Part shown: positions 1 to 53,654 of the stretch, piece after piece
Numbering within the stretch: the first letter of the stretch is position 1
Layout of the letters: each line of letters opens with the position of its first letter
Source: Emydura subglobosa
Taxonomy: Eukaryota > Chordata > Testudines > Chelidae
Direction of reading: 5' to 3'
Assembly (NCBI GenBank): GCA_007922225.1
Contig: ML679963.1
Span: 5,734,837-5,798,836, forward strand
Length of the DNA: 64,000 bases
Position numbers and translations under genes: made by a program
The notes under the pieces: generated by a model
The model's database searches: none
The model's input: only the letters and a program-made list of their open reading frames with translations
What the model was told of the DNA's origin: nothing

Positions 1-228
1 TTTGCAAGTAACACTTCTCTAGTCAAAGATCTTACTCTAAGGAAATGTTAATGTAAAACCACTCAGACTGCAGAGACATACATACACTCCTGGAGGCAGA
101 CTGCAAAGGTGTTTAGAAGTCAATGTAACACCATTATGGAGAGCGTCAGCTTAGTAGCTGTCATAAACACTTCATAATCACTCAGACGCAAACTGGATTG
201 CCTGCAGCACATTATTTTATTATGTGCT

Positions 229-260
229 GAATAAGGGTCCAACAGAATAAGGGTCCAACA
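229..260 (+). repeat. 16-bp tandem duplication (2 copies)
   Basis: GAATAAGGGTCCAACA occurs at 229-244 and again at 245-260 without a mismatch. A recent local slippage or duplication event. Confidence 0.95.
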
Positions 261-419
261 GACTGAGGAAAGAAAGCACAGTGCTACAGATGACAGTCTC
301 AGTGCATAGTTTTTCAAACGTTGGGACTGTTGCTTCTTAAAACTAAAAGGGCTTCTAAATAATAAAATATTACAGACATCTCTTTTCAGGTTTCTTGAGC
401 TAGTGTGCTAAAAACAGTA

Positions 420-612
420 GAGTGGACACTGCAGCACAGGCGGTGTCATGGGCTAGATGCTCAAGGACAAGCCAGCCTGACCCCTGAGCTCCTAGCCTAC
501 ACCACCTCCCATACCACAAAGTCTACACTGCTATTTTAGCATGCTACCTAAAGCTGAGCTAGTACGCGTCTGTCTACCTGCTCTGGGAGCCACACCCCCA
601 ATTGCAGTGTAG
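420..612 (+). mobile_element. Palindromic MITE-like fragment (hAT-type candidate)
   Basis: Sequence includes TCTACACTGCTATTTTAGCA, then GCTAGTACG...GTCTACCTGCTCTGGGAG and GCAGTGTAGAAATG. It resembles the half palindrome at 59.59-59.74 kb in this window, which has the same order: a TGCTATTTTTAGC-like block, GAGCTAG, then CAGTGTAGA. It has no coding capacity. Confidence 0.45.
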
Positions 613-3600
613 AAATGATGTAGAAAGGATAAGTGCATAGAACACATGCTACCGCCAAATGAATGGCACAATTTGGTATACAAAGTCACACAACTACCCA
701 TTCTTTTGTTAACCTGGAACCTATATAGCAAAAGGAAGAGGGCAGGCAAGCGTGGATTATGCTATGTCCATTCTTCTCATATATTAAGCCCCATTCCAAA
801 AAATTTTAAAGTTTAGAAAAAAAAGATCTAACTGGGAAGTCAAAGAACAAGGAAAACATTCAACGTTATATTATTGAACACATGTAAGTGGGCAATATTG
901 TTCATATAATCTTCGGCTACATGATCTCTGTCTGTGGGCCTTATCAGACCTCCCAAGCTATACGAATAAGAGACCTCAAAGGAAAACCCTAGGTGCTACA
1001 GAGCTGGGGATGGTAATTCACTAGCTAGCATTCTTTCTGCCGCCTTCCACCCCATGTCAGTGCAAACCTAATTTCAATCAAGAATACATAGCACTGACTC
1101 CAGTCCAGTTATAGAACTGACAATTATATAATTAATCAAATTCCCCCGGACCAAATCCCTTTGTATAAATAAGCATCCTTCTCACCCCACAGTATGTAAC
1201 AAATCTTACTGACAGAGTGACAAAGGACTCATCCCAAAGAAAACACACTGGACTTTTCCTTTATAATATATTTCATCTATGTCCCAAGATTTATGATGGG
1301 CCACTCCAGCTCCCCAAAAAACAAATTAATTAATGTGTTCCGACTTGCAAGATGTAAAAACTTCCAGGTGGCACTATTTCCCTTTAGAAATGAAGCACAC
1401 AAATAGCAAATAAGTTTTCCACATTTGCTCCAAAAAGATTTCTTTCTTTCCTAGTGGCCTCAAATCCCGCTGGAGATCTGATACCATGAAGTACTGCAAC
1501 CTTCTGACATCGATCCCAGCTACAGTGTCACATTGCCAAGACTCATGTATCAAATACCACCTACAGATAACCATCTCAAACTCATCATGAATCTGCTCCA
1601 AAGATTCACTTTCTTGAGGCTGCAAAACAGTGAATAGCCTCACTTTATTTCACAGACTAGATGCATAGCTGGTCAAAATGCAGTTTTAAAGTGTGTTACT
1701 TTGACATCCCTTGCCCTGCTCCAATGGAGCACTTTCAAAGAAGGGCATCAAGTCCTTAGAACTCCTTTCTATTCCTTTATGGACTGCATTAGCTGGTGTA
1801 TCAACTTGGACACATTCTCCAGCTTTCAGAAAGTTATTTATGAGCTAGTGAAGGGCTTCATTACACAAAAATAAATCAAACCAATAGGGGTTTGTGATTT
1901 CATAGTTTCATTTGTCTTATTCTTTTTTATTAGACTAATAAATATTAACAAGAAATAGAAAATATTCAGTAGTGAAATACACTGGAAAAATATGTAGACT
2001 GGCTGGTGTGGAGACTGATCTATTGACAGAAAAGGCAAGGAATTAGTAGTTATATGACATTGTGTGGCCTAACTATGGTACCGCTAGGCAAAAAAAGATT
2101 CTCTCCCCCCAAAAGGAGGGAAATGGAGTCCTCCAAGACACTCCTATGCCACCCATCTTATCTTCCCCCTACACATAAGGCCCCATCTCATAACAACCTT
2201 CCCTTGGTTACAGGCTATGGCTTCCTTCAAAGACACTAATTTCTTCAGCTAGAGGGTCACCTGAGAAGGATGCAAGGCACTCTCTCACCTCATGTCCAGG
2301 GCAAGAATATACTCCATCAACAGAGAACTGATCCCTTACCAGATGAAGACCCAAACTCTAGTTTTTCTACTGTAAACTACCCCCACAAGTCCAAAGTCAT
2401 ACAACCCAGATGTGTGCCTCCATACACCTTTCTTTAAACACTTATCCATTCAAATAAATTCATTAGAGCAAGTTCAAACAAGTCATATTATAGAAAAACT
2501 TTAGCTTAGATCTATGTTATTATCTCTATGAGATAGATATGTATCTCTATGTATTCTAACTTATTTGTTCAGAAACCTGATAGGATCCATGGTACTACTG
2601 CAGCTATACTATATTTTTTAGCTCAATATCGTAGTGACACCTAATGTTTGTTCCCTGTAATACACTTGACGAACAAAGCACAGTGATTTTTTTTAAAAGG
2701 CTTAAATACTCACTTGTACAAGAATATGTTCAAGTTTTAAAAGCTTTAATTGCATACATTATGAAAATTTATTTTGCATGCTAAATTCTTATAGTATATA
2801 TTGTACCCTCCTTACTCGAGAAGTAAACAACCAATCTGGTTTCTCTACAAACAGATACTTCTTTTTTAAAAGTTTCAAGATAAAAATACAGCAGCATCCA
2901 AATGGTCCATTCAAAATAAAGTCTTGAATGTGAGAAACAACTGTAGTTCCTCAAGGAATCTAAGAAAATATACTAATTCCCAGATTCCACATGAAGAATC
3001 ATTGGATACATTAGGGTCTCTTATTTTACTCCCCAAACAGCTATGTTTTTTTCCTCCTCTTTAGCAGCAAAGACAAATTGCAAGAAAAATTCCAGTTCTG
3101 TCACCCCCTGTAAAATCAAATTGTTAGTCCTTAACACAGCTCCCAAGATGTTGTGCAAAAGTACTTTCAAAGAGCAAATGAAATTCCATTTCATTTTCTA
3201 AAATGTAGCCTGCTACGTAAAAACTACCTTCTTTCATGCCAAGGAAGAGATGCAAAAGAAATATTTTCCAGAAAGGCTCTGTATTCTACAAAGAGGAGAA
3301 ATTTCATTCAATATCATCACTGGGTTTATTTTTAAGTACAAGGTGTTGAACACACTAGATTTTATGAGTTAAGAATTTTATCACATACTGTATTAAACTT
3401 TATTGTAAGTTCATGAAATTTGGGGAAAATTTCCCAAATTAAGTCCATGTGCTCAGACCATTCTGAAACACAAAATGCATGCCTTGTATGACAGAATAAA
3501 ATTAAACCCATATGTACATATAGACTTTAATAAAATTAAAATTGCACATCATGTACATGACAGACACATTGTGATTGTAAAATGCTATTAATATTGTCAT

Positions 3601-3996
3601 GCTTGCATTCCTGGGAAATGTAAATCCTTTTCATAATTTTTCATAGAATAGTTGAATTTACCCTTGCTCGTTAAGGTGGACTTTTTCCCCCCTATATTTA
3701 TGATACTAACTTCTCCATAATGTCACACCCTGCTCCAAATCAGATTCTGAAAATTTACTTTTATAGCAAATGTCTGAATAAAAAACTCAGATTTAAAGTT
3801 AGGCAGTTTAATTTAAGAGTGTGAGCTACACCAAATATTCATCTTATGTTAAAACATTTTACATGTACAATGTATCCTATATCGTTCTACTGTTTAATAT
3901 GAAACTTTTAAAGTAATATAGACTTTTATAAAAAATTCAATATAGCATAAAATCAGCATCTTGAGGAGGCTCGTTTTCTGAAGACAGAGTTAATTA

Positions 3997-12049
<8,053 letters not shown>

Positions 12050-12900
12050 GGTCACTTGCACCCGCTCACTGTCCACACTAGGTTGAGAGCGCGGAGCGCA
12101 ACCTGGGCCCCTTTAGCTTTGTTTACATCCAGATCTCGCGAGAACCGTCGTGAGACGCTACCGCACGTGCACGGAGGCGAGGCCCGGGATCCTGTCAATC
12201 ACGGACCAGCGGCCAATCAGGAGACAAAAATATGTTCAACCCCGCCCACACCTCGGCGCTAGACTCCTTCTATTTACCGTCCGCTTCGTCAGTACGTCAT
12301 CCCGGAAGTTGTCCCGCTCCGGAACCGGATGCGTTGCCAACGACAACAAGAAGGCGGGGCATTGGGCCACCCCACAGGCAGGTGCGTTCGTCTCCTGCCT
12401 CCGGTTCGGAGGGAGCAACCAGTGACAGCGCCCCGTCGTAGGGGGCGGCACCTCGCGCCCAGCGCGGCCGCGGTGGGAGCGGCAGGACCGGGGCAGAGAG
12501 GGGGATGATGGCGGAGGCTTCTCAGACAGGGCCCGGGGGGGGAATCTAACGGGGCAGGCTGGCGGGGCGGGGCAGGGCCTGGCCGCGCGTGGGGAGGCGG
12601 AGGAGGGGAACCGCTCACCCAGGACGCGCCGGACCCGGTGTCCCAACTGCCCTGGAGCCGCGCGGTGCAGGAGGGCGCCAGTCCCGGGCCACTGACCCTG
12701 AGGGGCTGCGGTAAAAGCGGGGCTGAGGTGGCCCCTCTCGCCGCAGCGCGCCTTTTAATCGCGATGATTTAGACGGTAGGCGGCCTTCCCACCTCCACCG
12801 ATGAATTCTCGCCTCACCCGAGCTGGGAACGGGCTGGGCGCTGAACAGCCACACGCCGGCCTTCTCACAGCACCGTCTTGGGCTGCGGTAGCTGCACGCT
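12050..12900 (-). promoter_or_regulatory. BCAS3 CpG-island promoter (first non-coding exon expected here)
   Basis: CpG-dense sequence about 1.4-2.3 kb upstream of the first BCAS3 coding exon. Motifs are TCTCGCGAGA at 12134-12143, an E-box CACGTG near 12163, CCAAT at 12213-12217, TACGTCA (CRE-like) at 12293-12299, CCGGAAGT (ETS) at 12302-12309, and an X-box-like GTTGCCAACGACAAC at 12333-12347. Several minus-strand donor-like sequences exist (GTAAAT near 12276, GTGAGC near 12615, GTGAGG near 12813), so the first exon and start site cannot be fixed. Divergent transcription on the plus strand is possible but unsupported by any protein. Confidence 0.7.
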
Positions 12901-13322
12901 GCAGGTTAGAAATGAAATGTGCACAGCACAAGCCGTTGCATCAGCTTCCCTTGGATTGGGGAGATCACTGCAGCTCTGGTGGAGCCAACTGTCACCACGA
13001 AGGAAACTCAGTTCATCAGAAGTTGCAAATTACACCAGCCCAAGTGTCCCTCAGCCAGAAAGGTTCAACGGTGAGATGACTGATCTACATGGTTAGTTAC
13101 AAGAGAGAATGTGAATTAGGCCCTTGACAAATGAAGAGGAGGATGGGGTCCCCCCACTGAAAAAGATTTTAAGTACCAAAGCAGTAAGAACAAAATTAAT
13201 TTTCATAGAACCACCTCAGCTGTTATGCTGAGAGGTCAGGGGACTGCAGTCACAAAACTCTGAAGTTGGATGTGAACACAGCCCTTGATTAACAGTTGTG
13301 GGGATGGGTTAATCACCCCCCC

Positions 13323-13346
13323 CACACACACACACACACACACACA
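13323..13346 (+). repeat. (CA)12 microsatellite
   Basis: Twelve perfect CA units follow a C-run and precede AAAAC. Likely length-polymorphic. Confidence 0.97.
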
Positions 13347-16054
13347 AAACAAAAGGGGATTGTGAGTTTTATGAACTCTCCCAAGAGTTTGAGCTGTGCT
13401 GAGCTGGTGGTGATCTTTTGCTGAGTGATGTTCTTGTGGGTGCCTGAGGCAAGGCAGGACAAGAACAGGCCACGAGGGAAAGAGCACGCAAGCCAAAGAT
13501 TAGCTGGTGAGCACAACGTGTGATCCTGGAAAAAGTTAGAGACCTTTTGGGTCTGGTTCAGTGGGCTAAATAGACTTGGGGCTGTAAGCTAATGAACTGA
13601 TCCTGCTGGTGCTAGTTCTACCTGTGTTCAGCAAAACAGGTTGTTGTAGATTCCTTGTAAATAAAGATTACATCAAAACAAATACCATACGCTATCAATT
13701 TCCAGAAACATCCTTGAGGCCCCAAACTTTGACTAGCCACTCAGCTCAAAGAGGGACAATACTTCTAACAAACCTCTATCCTGTAGAGCAATAACTAAGG
13801 ACTTCTGGAGTTGAAATATAACAAGAACTCTTTTCTTCCTTCCTAGCCTGAAGAAATATTAAACTCCTATATCTGTTAACTCCCACACTAGAGTTGCCCT
13901 TACAGGAAAAGAGCTGGAGTTTTTGACTGAGTAGACTGAACTCCACAATAGTGATTTGAATTACACACACACACCCTAAAACCACTAGTTAACACACACA
14001 ACTTCCCCCTTGCACATACTATAATTTTGTTTCACAATGAAAAATGTTTGAAGGATGTGACTCAACAGGCCTAATTCGATTTAGTGCTGCTACTTAGTGC
14101 TGTCAGCTGTAAATTTTATTTTTTCCATATCCTGATTGACTAATTAACTTATGTGGAGACAAATGTCATCAAAAGTTAACAGAAGGACAAGTTCTAGTCA
14201 GTTTACAATAGCAGGCAAAATATATTTTTTAAAATAGTAGGGAAATGAGTGCTCTGGGCTATAGCCACTCAGCAATTTCAAAAATTGTATTTGTACTATA
14301 CTTTCTTTCAAATAATTATCTTTGCTTTTCTTATTTTATTCAAAATTAAGAAAAGCAACTAATGACATCTGCTGTTGCAAATGGAGAAAATCCTGAAGCC
14401 CTAGACCTGTATAATAGGAACAGGAGGTAGGGTCGGTGGTAGAGAAAAGTCACAACTACCTGAGTGCACATATGCTTGATGGTATTCTCAAATGTTGCTT
14501 CAGCATGTATAGTCACAAAAAAGTGAACATGTGCCAGTATATACCAAGTCTCTCTTCTTCAGTGTATTTGCATGTAACTTGTGATAGAGATTAATTCTTA
14601 ATGTGTTACAGCAGGGTTTTCCTTATGGGAAAAAAAATCATCCTTTAAAAAAAGGACTGAACATCTCACCAGTTTTTCCCTACAAACCTGTAAAAAGCTT
14701 GTAGATGGGTGAAGAATTGTTGGAATTCTTTGGCAGTTAAGTAGGAACTATTAAGTGCTTTGAAATGTAGAAGTGAAAATGCAGTTATTCATTTAACTAC
14801 AAATGGTTTACTAAGCAAGAATCAAGATTAAAACCAGCAGTTAATATTTTACTTATTATATAGATCAGCAAGTCAAATATAGCTACTGTATTTAAAAACT
14901 GCTTTTTTCATATGTGAATTTCTGTGCAACAGTAAAAATCATGATCCCTAGTAAAAACTGTTAGCCATGGGTTACAGTCCCATAGCATCAGAACTCATAT
15001 CTGTTAAGGCCCAGTCTGAACCATACATTTCTATCTGTAAGAGATATTACTACATTCATTGGCTGAAATAGAATTATACATTTTCAAAAGCCTGATTCCA
15101 TTTGGGATTTCTGTAGCCATAGTAACATGTAGATAGCGCTAATTTTAGCCTGTGGTTTTATTGTTCCAGCATAAAAGAATTAGGTTCCAAAAATATCGTC
15201 CTAGCCATTGATGTATTGCTAGAATTCTGGCCTTTTCCTTGCACACTGAAAAGCAAGTCATGCGTACGAGCCTTCTGACCATAACATACCCACCTAGCAC
15301 AAAACACATTCAGTCTAAAATGCCATAATGTATAGTGTCCATAGCCAAACCAGTACCTGGGATGTTCTGTATCACTAAACATACATTAGAATAAAGATAA
15401 AGCAGGCACAATGGTTAAAGTGACCAGCACAGAAAAACATGCCTCCCCACCTCCCCAAAAAAATGAAAAAACAAGTCACATGATCATATATATACTGAAC
15501 AAACTGGACAACTCAAAGACAGACACGTAGGATTGGTAGACACGGTCAGGCAAACCCTCTATAGATTGGGTTTCTAAACGAAGATCTTGCTCACAGACTA
15601 TTGAGACCTTGGACAGAACAAAGGCCAAACCAATTAACTCCAAATGCTTTGGAAAGACGTAGAGGGACAGAATTTTAAGGTGTTACCATAGAATTAATTT
15701 AAATTAAAGATGGAAGGGACTTAAGTTATCAAGTCAAGTGTCCAGCACTAGTATATGCTATTTGGGTAAAGCAATGTTGATTGAACACTATTTGCCTATG
15801 TCCCTTTAAAAATTCTAGATGGTACTATAGGAACTATTCAAATTTTAAATACCAGTTGAAAAATGCAAATACAGTAAAATTCTGTCAACTGCGGAGTTGT
15901 CTTACCAAGAAAAGTCAGTCAATCTATGACTACCAGTATTGTTAGTGACTCATGTTCAGCCCAAAGTACCATATTAATACTCACACGGTGAACAGGGAGC
16001 TAGCAAAATACGCATACTAACAATGTTTTGAAAAGGGCTCTAGTAGTTCTCCCA

Positions 16055-16145
16055 TTCAGTGTTGTAAAGATTAATTGGTAAAGCACTTGGAGATCCTCCG
16101 TCAAAAGACTGTAGAATGTCAACAGTCTTAAATTGCATAAATATT
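16055..16145 (+). mobile_element. SINE 3'-end fragment
   Basis: GTTGTAAAGATTAATTGGTA followed by AAGCACTTGGAGATCCTCC matches the 3' end of the SINE at 29.47 kb (AAGAACTTTGAGATCCTCGG). Only the tail is recognisable. Confidence 0.4.
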
Positions 16146-16963
16146 TAAGATTAAGCATTGATCAGTTAAAATTAATTGCATTTAAATAATCCAAATAAAG
16201 AGGAACTATCTTGTAACTTTCCATAGGACTCAAAAGAAGCCTGGTTCAGTGGTTTTAACTTGTTCATTTTGCTTTTGAGGCATCTTAGTTTCTGAAGAAC
16301 TGCACATAATTTGAATAAAATGGAAGAGATTGCATAAATCTTGTATCTTCATGCAGAACTGCAGCCCACCAGGCTACAACTCTTCATCTTGCTCTGAGCG
16401 GCTAAGTTCCTTTCAGATCAAGACAGAGCAATGGAATCTGAAGTCATTTTTATAGGCCACAGCAGTATAATTAAAAATAAAGGCAAACTCATTTTGCCAT
16501 GTTTCACCCATGGACCAACTTTAGAGTTTTTGCTTCGAAAAAAAAAAGTTGGACAACTTTCATTTCCCATTAAATAAATTGATAGTGGCTCTGAAGGAAG
16601 ATAAGAGCTGCTTGTTGATGATCCCAGATCTTCTGACATGTGTACACAAGAAAGAACCTGTACTCTTTTCCTCCCCTCTATTTTGTCTGGCTCAACTTAG
16701 TTTCTATAACATCCAGCTGAAGAGCATCAAATTTACACAAACAGTGGGTATTTGCAGAAGCATTAGTTCTAACATCAAAACCCTGCAGAATGCTACAGGG
16801 TCCTCCAATAAAATCAGACTTTGGTTAGTGATGCTGAAAAATAAAGCGACAACCCTCTGCTGAGAATGAGAATGGATATTCCTCTAGAATTTAAGAATGG
16901 AGAAAACAGTAAGAGCAAAACTACATAAGAATCTTAATAGCTCCAGTATCCTTACTACTGAGC

Positions 16964-16995
16964 TTTTTTTTTTTTTTTTTTGCCGGGGGGGGGGG
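16964..16995 (+). repeat. T18-GCC-G11 homopolymer tract
   Basis: Eighteen T, then GCC, then eleven G. Low-complexity tract in the intergenic spacer; exact lengths are uncertain in any assembly. Confidence 0.9.
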
Positions 16996-17549
16996 TGGAA
17001 GAGGGGGAAGACACAACACACATCAGTTGTTTGGATACCAATGGTATTTCAAGATATATTTATGTTTTACTATACATCATCCTGCATAATAACTGTTATG
17101 GACAGTTTATAAACGTATGTAACTATAAATGACATTAGATCAGTTTGGTTTTTTAAACCACATGCACAGGATGAACAGATAATCAGGTTTGCCATCAAGA
17201 CAGTTTTCACCAACATCTCCCTCTGAAGCACTGAATAGGAACTATCAAAATCAGGTGGGTATACCTTTCCTGATCAGTTTCCAAGGGGGAGGGAAAGTGT
17301 GCAGGGAAGCAGTAGACTTCTCTAGTCCAAATCTATACTTCTCATGCCAAAGGCCCTTGCCATAGCACACCACACTAATTACCCCTCCCCCCTTAAAAAA
17401 AAAAAAAAAAAGCAAGCCTAGGATTGAGAACTGTTTGATAAAAAGATTTTTATAAGGATAGGGAAAGAGCCATTTCACAATTGCACAATTACACAAAAGA
17501 ACTTGAGCATAACATTTCAAGAAACTATACATAGTTAAAAAACAAAGGC

Positions 17550-18464
17550 ACCCCCAGCAAAATTTCACTTGTTTTATTTTGGAGTACATACATGTGGTCC
17601 AAATACTCAATGAAAACTAAATAATAATTTAATGTCTTACATTTGAAAGGAAGTAGCAGTACCATCAGTTAGTGGAATAATGAAAAATTTCTTTATGGGG
17701 CACCTATATTAAAAGGAATATCACTACCATATACCTGAATAAAAATGCCATACATTATTCCAGGAGACGAGAATGGCTTTGTAGGATGATTTAGAAAGTT
17801 GGGGTTTTCAGAAATTAAAAAAAACAAAAACCACTTTTTTTGCTAAATATGATGATTAAGATTACAAAAAATACAACTGAATAAGATACTGCATAGTATT
17901 TTAATTAAGATAAAGACATTGATATTGAGCTGTGTAAGTAACACATCACCTCTGCTTCCATTTCATTTCAGAATAGGGAAATCCAAAATTTAAACACAAA
18001 AAATAAGCCTAGAGTTTTCTCTAAAAGACACACTGCGGGTGGAACGAATAGTACTACGAAAATACATATCTTCCATTCTATTTAATAATTTACTTCAGTT
18101 AAAAAGTTGTGAAATTCTCATCACAAGAAGCTTATACAAATTCATGACTTTAGTAAATTAACAAAAAAGATTAAACATTTTCTTTTAAACAAGGTTTAGC
18201 CCTGTTGTAACAATTATACAAGGGGAGAAAGAGAAACTACATTTGTATGTAGGAATACAAATTTACATACATTTTATAGCGACTTATAACCTACACATCT
18301 ACAAAATTCACAGTTATAATACAAGCAGTACAAGGCTGAGAATAAAGCTGATACCAAAAAGTTTTCTACTTTAAAAAAAAACGATAAACAGGAAAGTTTC
18401 AAATTTCTGCACCAACTTCAAAATTCTAATCAAACCAAAATCTGCTCTTTCACACAAACACCCT
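17550..18464 (-). other. PPM1D: PPM1D 3' UTR (about 0.9 kb)
   Basis: From the stop codon leftward the minus strand is AT-rich and non-coding. The first canonical AATAAA in the transcript sense is at 17573-17578, about 890 nt after the stop; only weaker ATTAAA variants occur earlier (around 17901 and 18080). That length resembles the human PPM1D 3' UTR as I recall it. The left boundary is approximate. Confidence 0.55.
17573..17578 (-). terminator. Candidate PPM1D polyadenylation signal AATAAA
   Basis: The minus strand reads CAAAATAAAACAAG here. About 25-45 nt downstream in transcript sense is a G/U-rich stretch (GGGGGTGCC followed by TTTGTTTTTT), the usual arrangement for cleavage and polyadenylation. 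No earlier canonical hexamer occurs after the stop codon. Confidence 0.5.
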
Positions 18465-51914
<33,450 letters not shown>

Positions 51915-53104
51915 GGGCCGGAGCCGCCTGGCCGACGGGAGCAGGCCGCGGAGCCGGGGGTCTCCAGCCGGGCGGCCCTCGCCCGCGCGCGCTCCCCCTC
52001 CTCTCCGCCCCGCCGTCCGCCAGGCAGCCGCAGCAGCTCCGCCGCGGCCGGGGACTATTGTTTACGTTCGAGGCGCTGCTTGGGCATGTCCGCGGCGCTC
52101 GCGTAACAATCCACCGAACGCGCAGCGCCCGAGAGTTCCGGCAGGCAGCGCCCCCTGCCGCCAGCCCGGCCTAACCGCCGCCTCCTCCCGCCGCGCCCAC
52201 GCCGGCCTCGAACAGCGCCCCCCGGCGTCGCCACAACCCGCGGCACAGGTCCGTGTTGTGACCAGTAGTGCCGGGGGAGGGGGGGGGGTTAGACTGGTGC
52301 CCACCTGCCCTTAAAAGCTTCTCCTGCTCCTAGGTCCACATTGAGAGGCTTCTCTACAGGGGAACCAGTTAGCAAGTGAGACAAATCAGGATGGGATGGG
52401 AGGTAATAAGTCCCTATATAAGACAAAGCCCTGAATAGTGGAACCGTCCCTACAGCATGGGGACATCGGGTCACCCTAGGTCTCTATTCAAACTTAAATA
52501 TTAATTTTTAGTAAAGACTGCAATAGCACCGTAAGTGTACAAGCACTTTATAGGTGGGGGGGGGGAGTGCAGCTTTATTCAGTCGGAGGCCAACTACCCA
52601 GTCCAAGTCCTGAAACTTCTCCCTTTCCCTAAAGCATCTTAATCTTTCACTCTAGTCCCTGATGGCTTTACTTCACCTCACCTTGAAGGCTAACTCTTCT
52701 CATCACAGCAGTGGCTCCTACAGGGCCCATGGAATAGGGTCCTCACAGACAGACAGAGAACTGCTAGGACTGGATTTGGTCCTTGGTTATACAACACAGA
52801 ACAAGATATACTCATTGCCAGAAACAGCTTTATCTAAAAAAAATTAATAATAATGGTGCCAGGTATTTTATATTTATACTTCCACTTTGTATCCCTATAG
52901 CATCTTCCACCTAGAAGCTCCAGGAGTTTTAAAAACATTGTTGAATTAATCCTTTCACCATCACTAAATTAAGGATGACAAATTATTGGGCAGAAGTAGC
53001 TTAAATGGTTTGGACTTTTCTTTCATACTTTCAAATCAGGAAAGCTGGTGGCATCTAAATGTGCAAAATACAGATTCATGCCCACTTGATATACCCAATA
53101 TATC

Positions 53105-53345
53105 AGTGATACTTTTAACTTCTGTAGTATCTGAAGATCTCAAAACATGTTACAAACATTAATAAATCAGAATAGTTTTGTTAAATAAATATCCCTATTT
53201 TACAGTTGGGTATACATACAAAGAGACACTACATTCCTTGCAGAAGATCATGCAGCAAGTCACTACAAGAACAAGGTACAGAACCCAGAAGTCCTGCCTC
53301 TCTCACCTTTCTGCTTAACCCAGCAGAGAAGACTCCTTCATAGGT
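53105..53345 (-). mobile_element. MIR-like / tRNA SINE, minus orientation
   Basis: GAAGATCTCAAAACATGTTA, CCCTATTTTACAGTTGGGTA, CTTGCAGAAGATCATGCAGC and GTACAGAACCCAGAAGTCCTG, then a CTGCTTAACCCAGCAGAG end, follow the reverse SINE order. Intergenic, upstream of PPM1D. Confidence 0.6.
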
Positions 53346-53535
53346 AAATCAGCCACATTAAGACACCTCTTTTACCACAACGGTTAACATATTATGAAAT
53401 AAAATAAAATAAAATAGACACAGCATACCATGAGAAGCTTTCTACAATCCAGAAAAACAAGACAACTATTTCCTTTTTGGCTAATAGACAAATGCAAACC
53501 AAATAATTGTGAACAGGACTATTGACATCAGTGTC

Positions 53536-53566
53536 CAACTGTTGGTGAATACAACTGTTGGTGAAT
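53536..53566 (+). repeat. 16-bp-period tandem duplication (2 copies)
   Basis: CAACTGTTGGTGAAT appears at 53536-53550 and 53552-53566 with a single A between. Confidence 0.95.
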
Positions 53567-53654
53567 TATTATCAAGGTGTAGACAGAAAACAGTACTCCC
53601 CACTTGACGTGAGAGACAAGAAAATAACAGAATAATAATACCATGGTGTCTGTT

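Larger units (their letters stand above)
12901..17549. other. Intergenic spacer between PPM1D 3' end and BCAS3 promoter
   Basis: About 4.6 kb without a recognisable gene. It contains a (CA)12 microsatellite, a degraded SINE 3' end near 16055-16145, a weak CR1-tail-like patch around 15690-15760, and a T18/G11 tract at 16964-16995. The rest is AT-rich unique-looking DNA. Confidence 0.7.

Noticed and set aside
12236..12854. Several 80-136-codon frames on both strands near the BCAS3 promoter
   Set aside because: GC-rich CpG-island sequence yields open frames by chance. The translations are Pro/Arg/Ser-rich with no family match, and none joins the BCAS3 coding exons.
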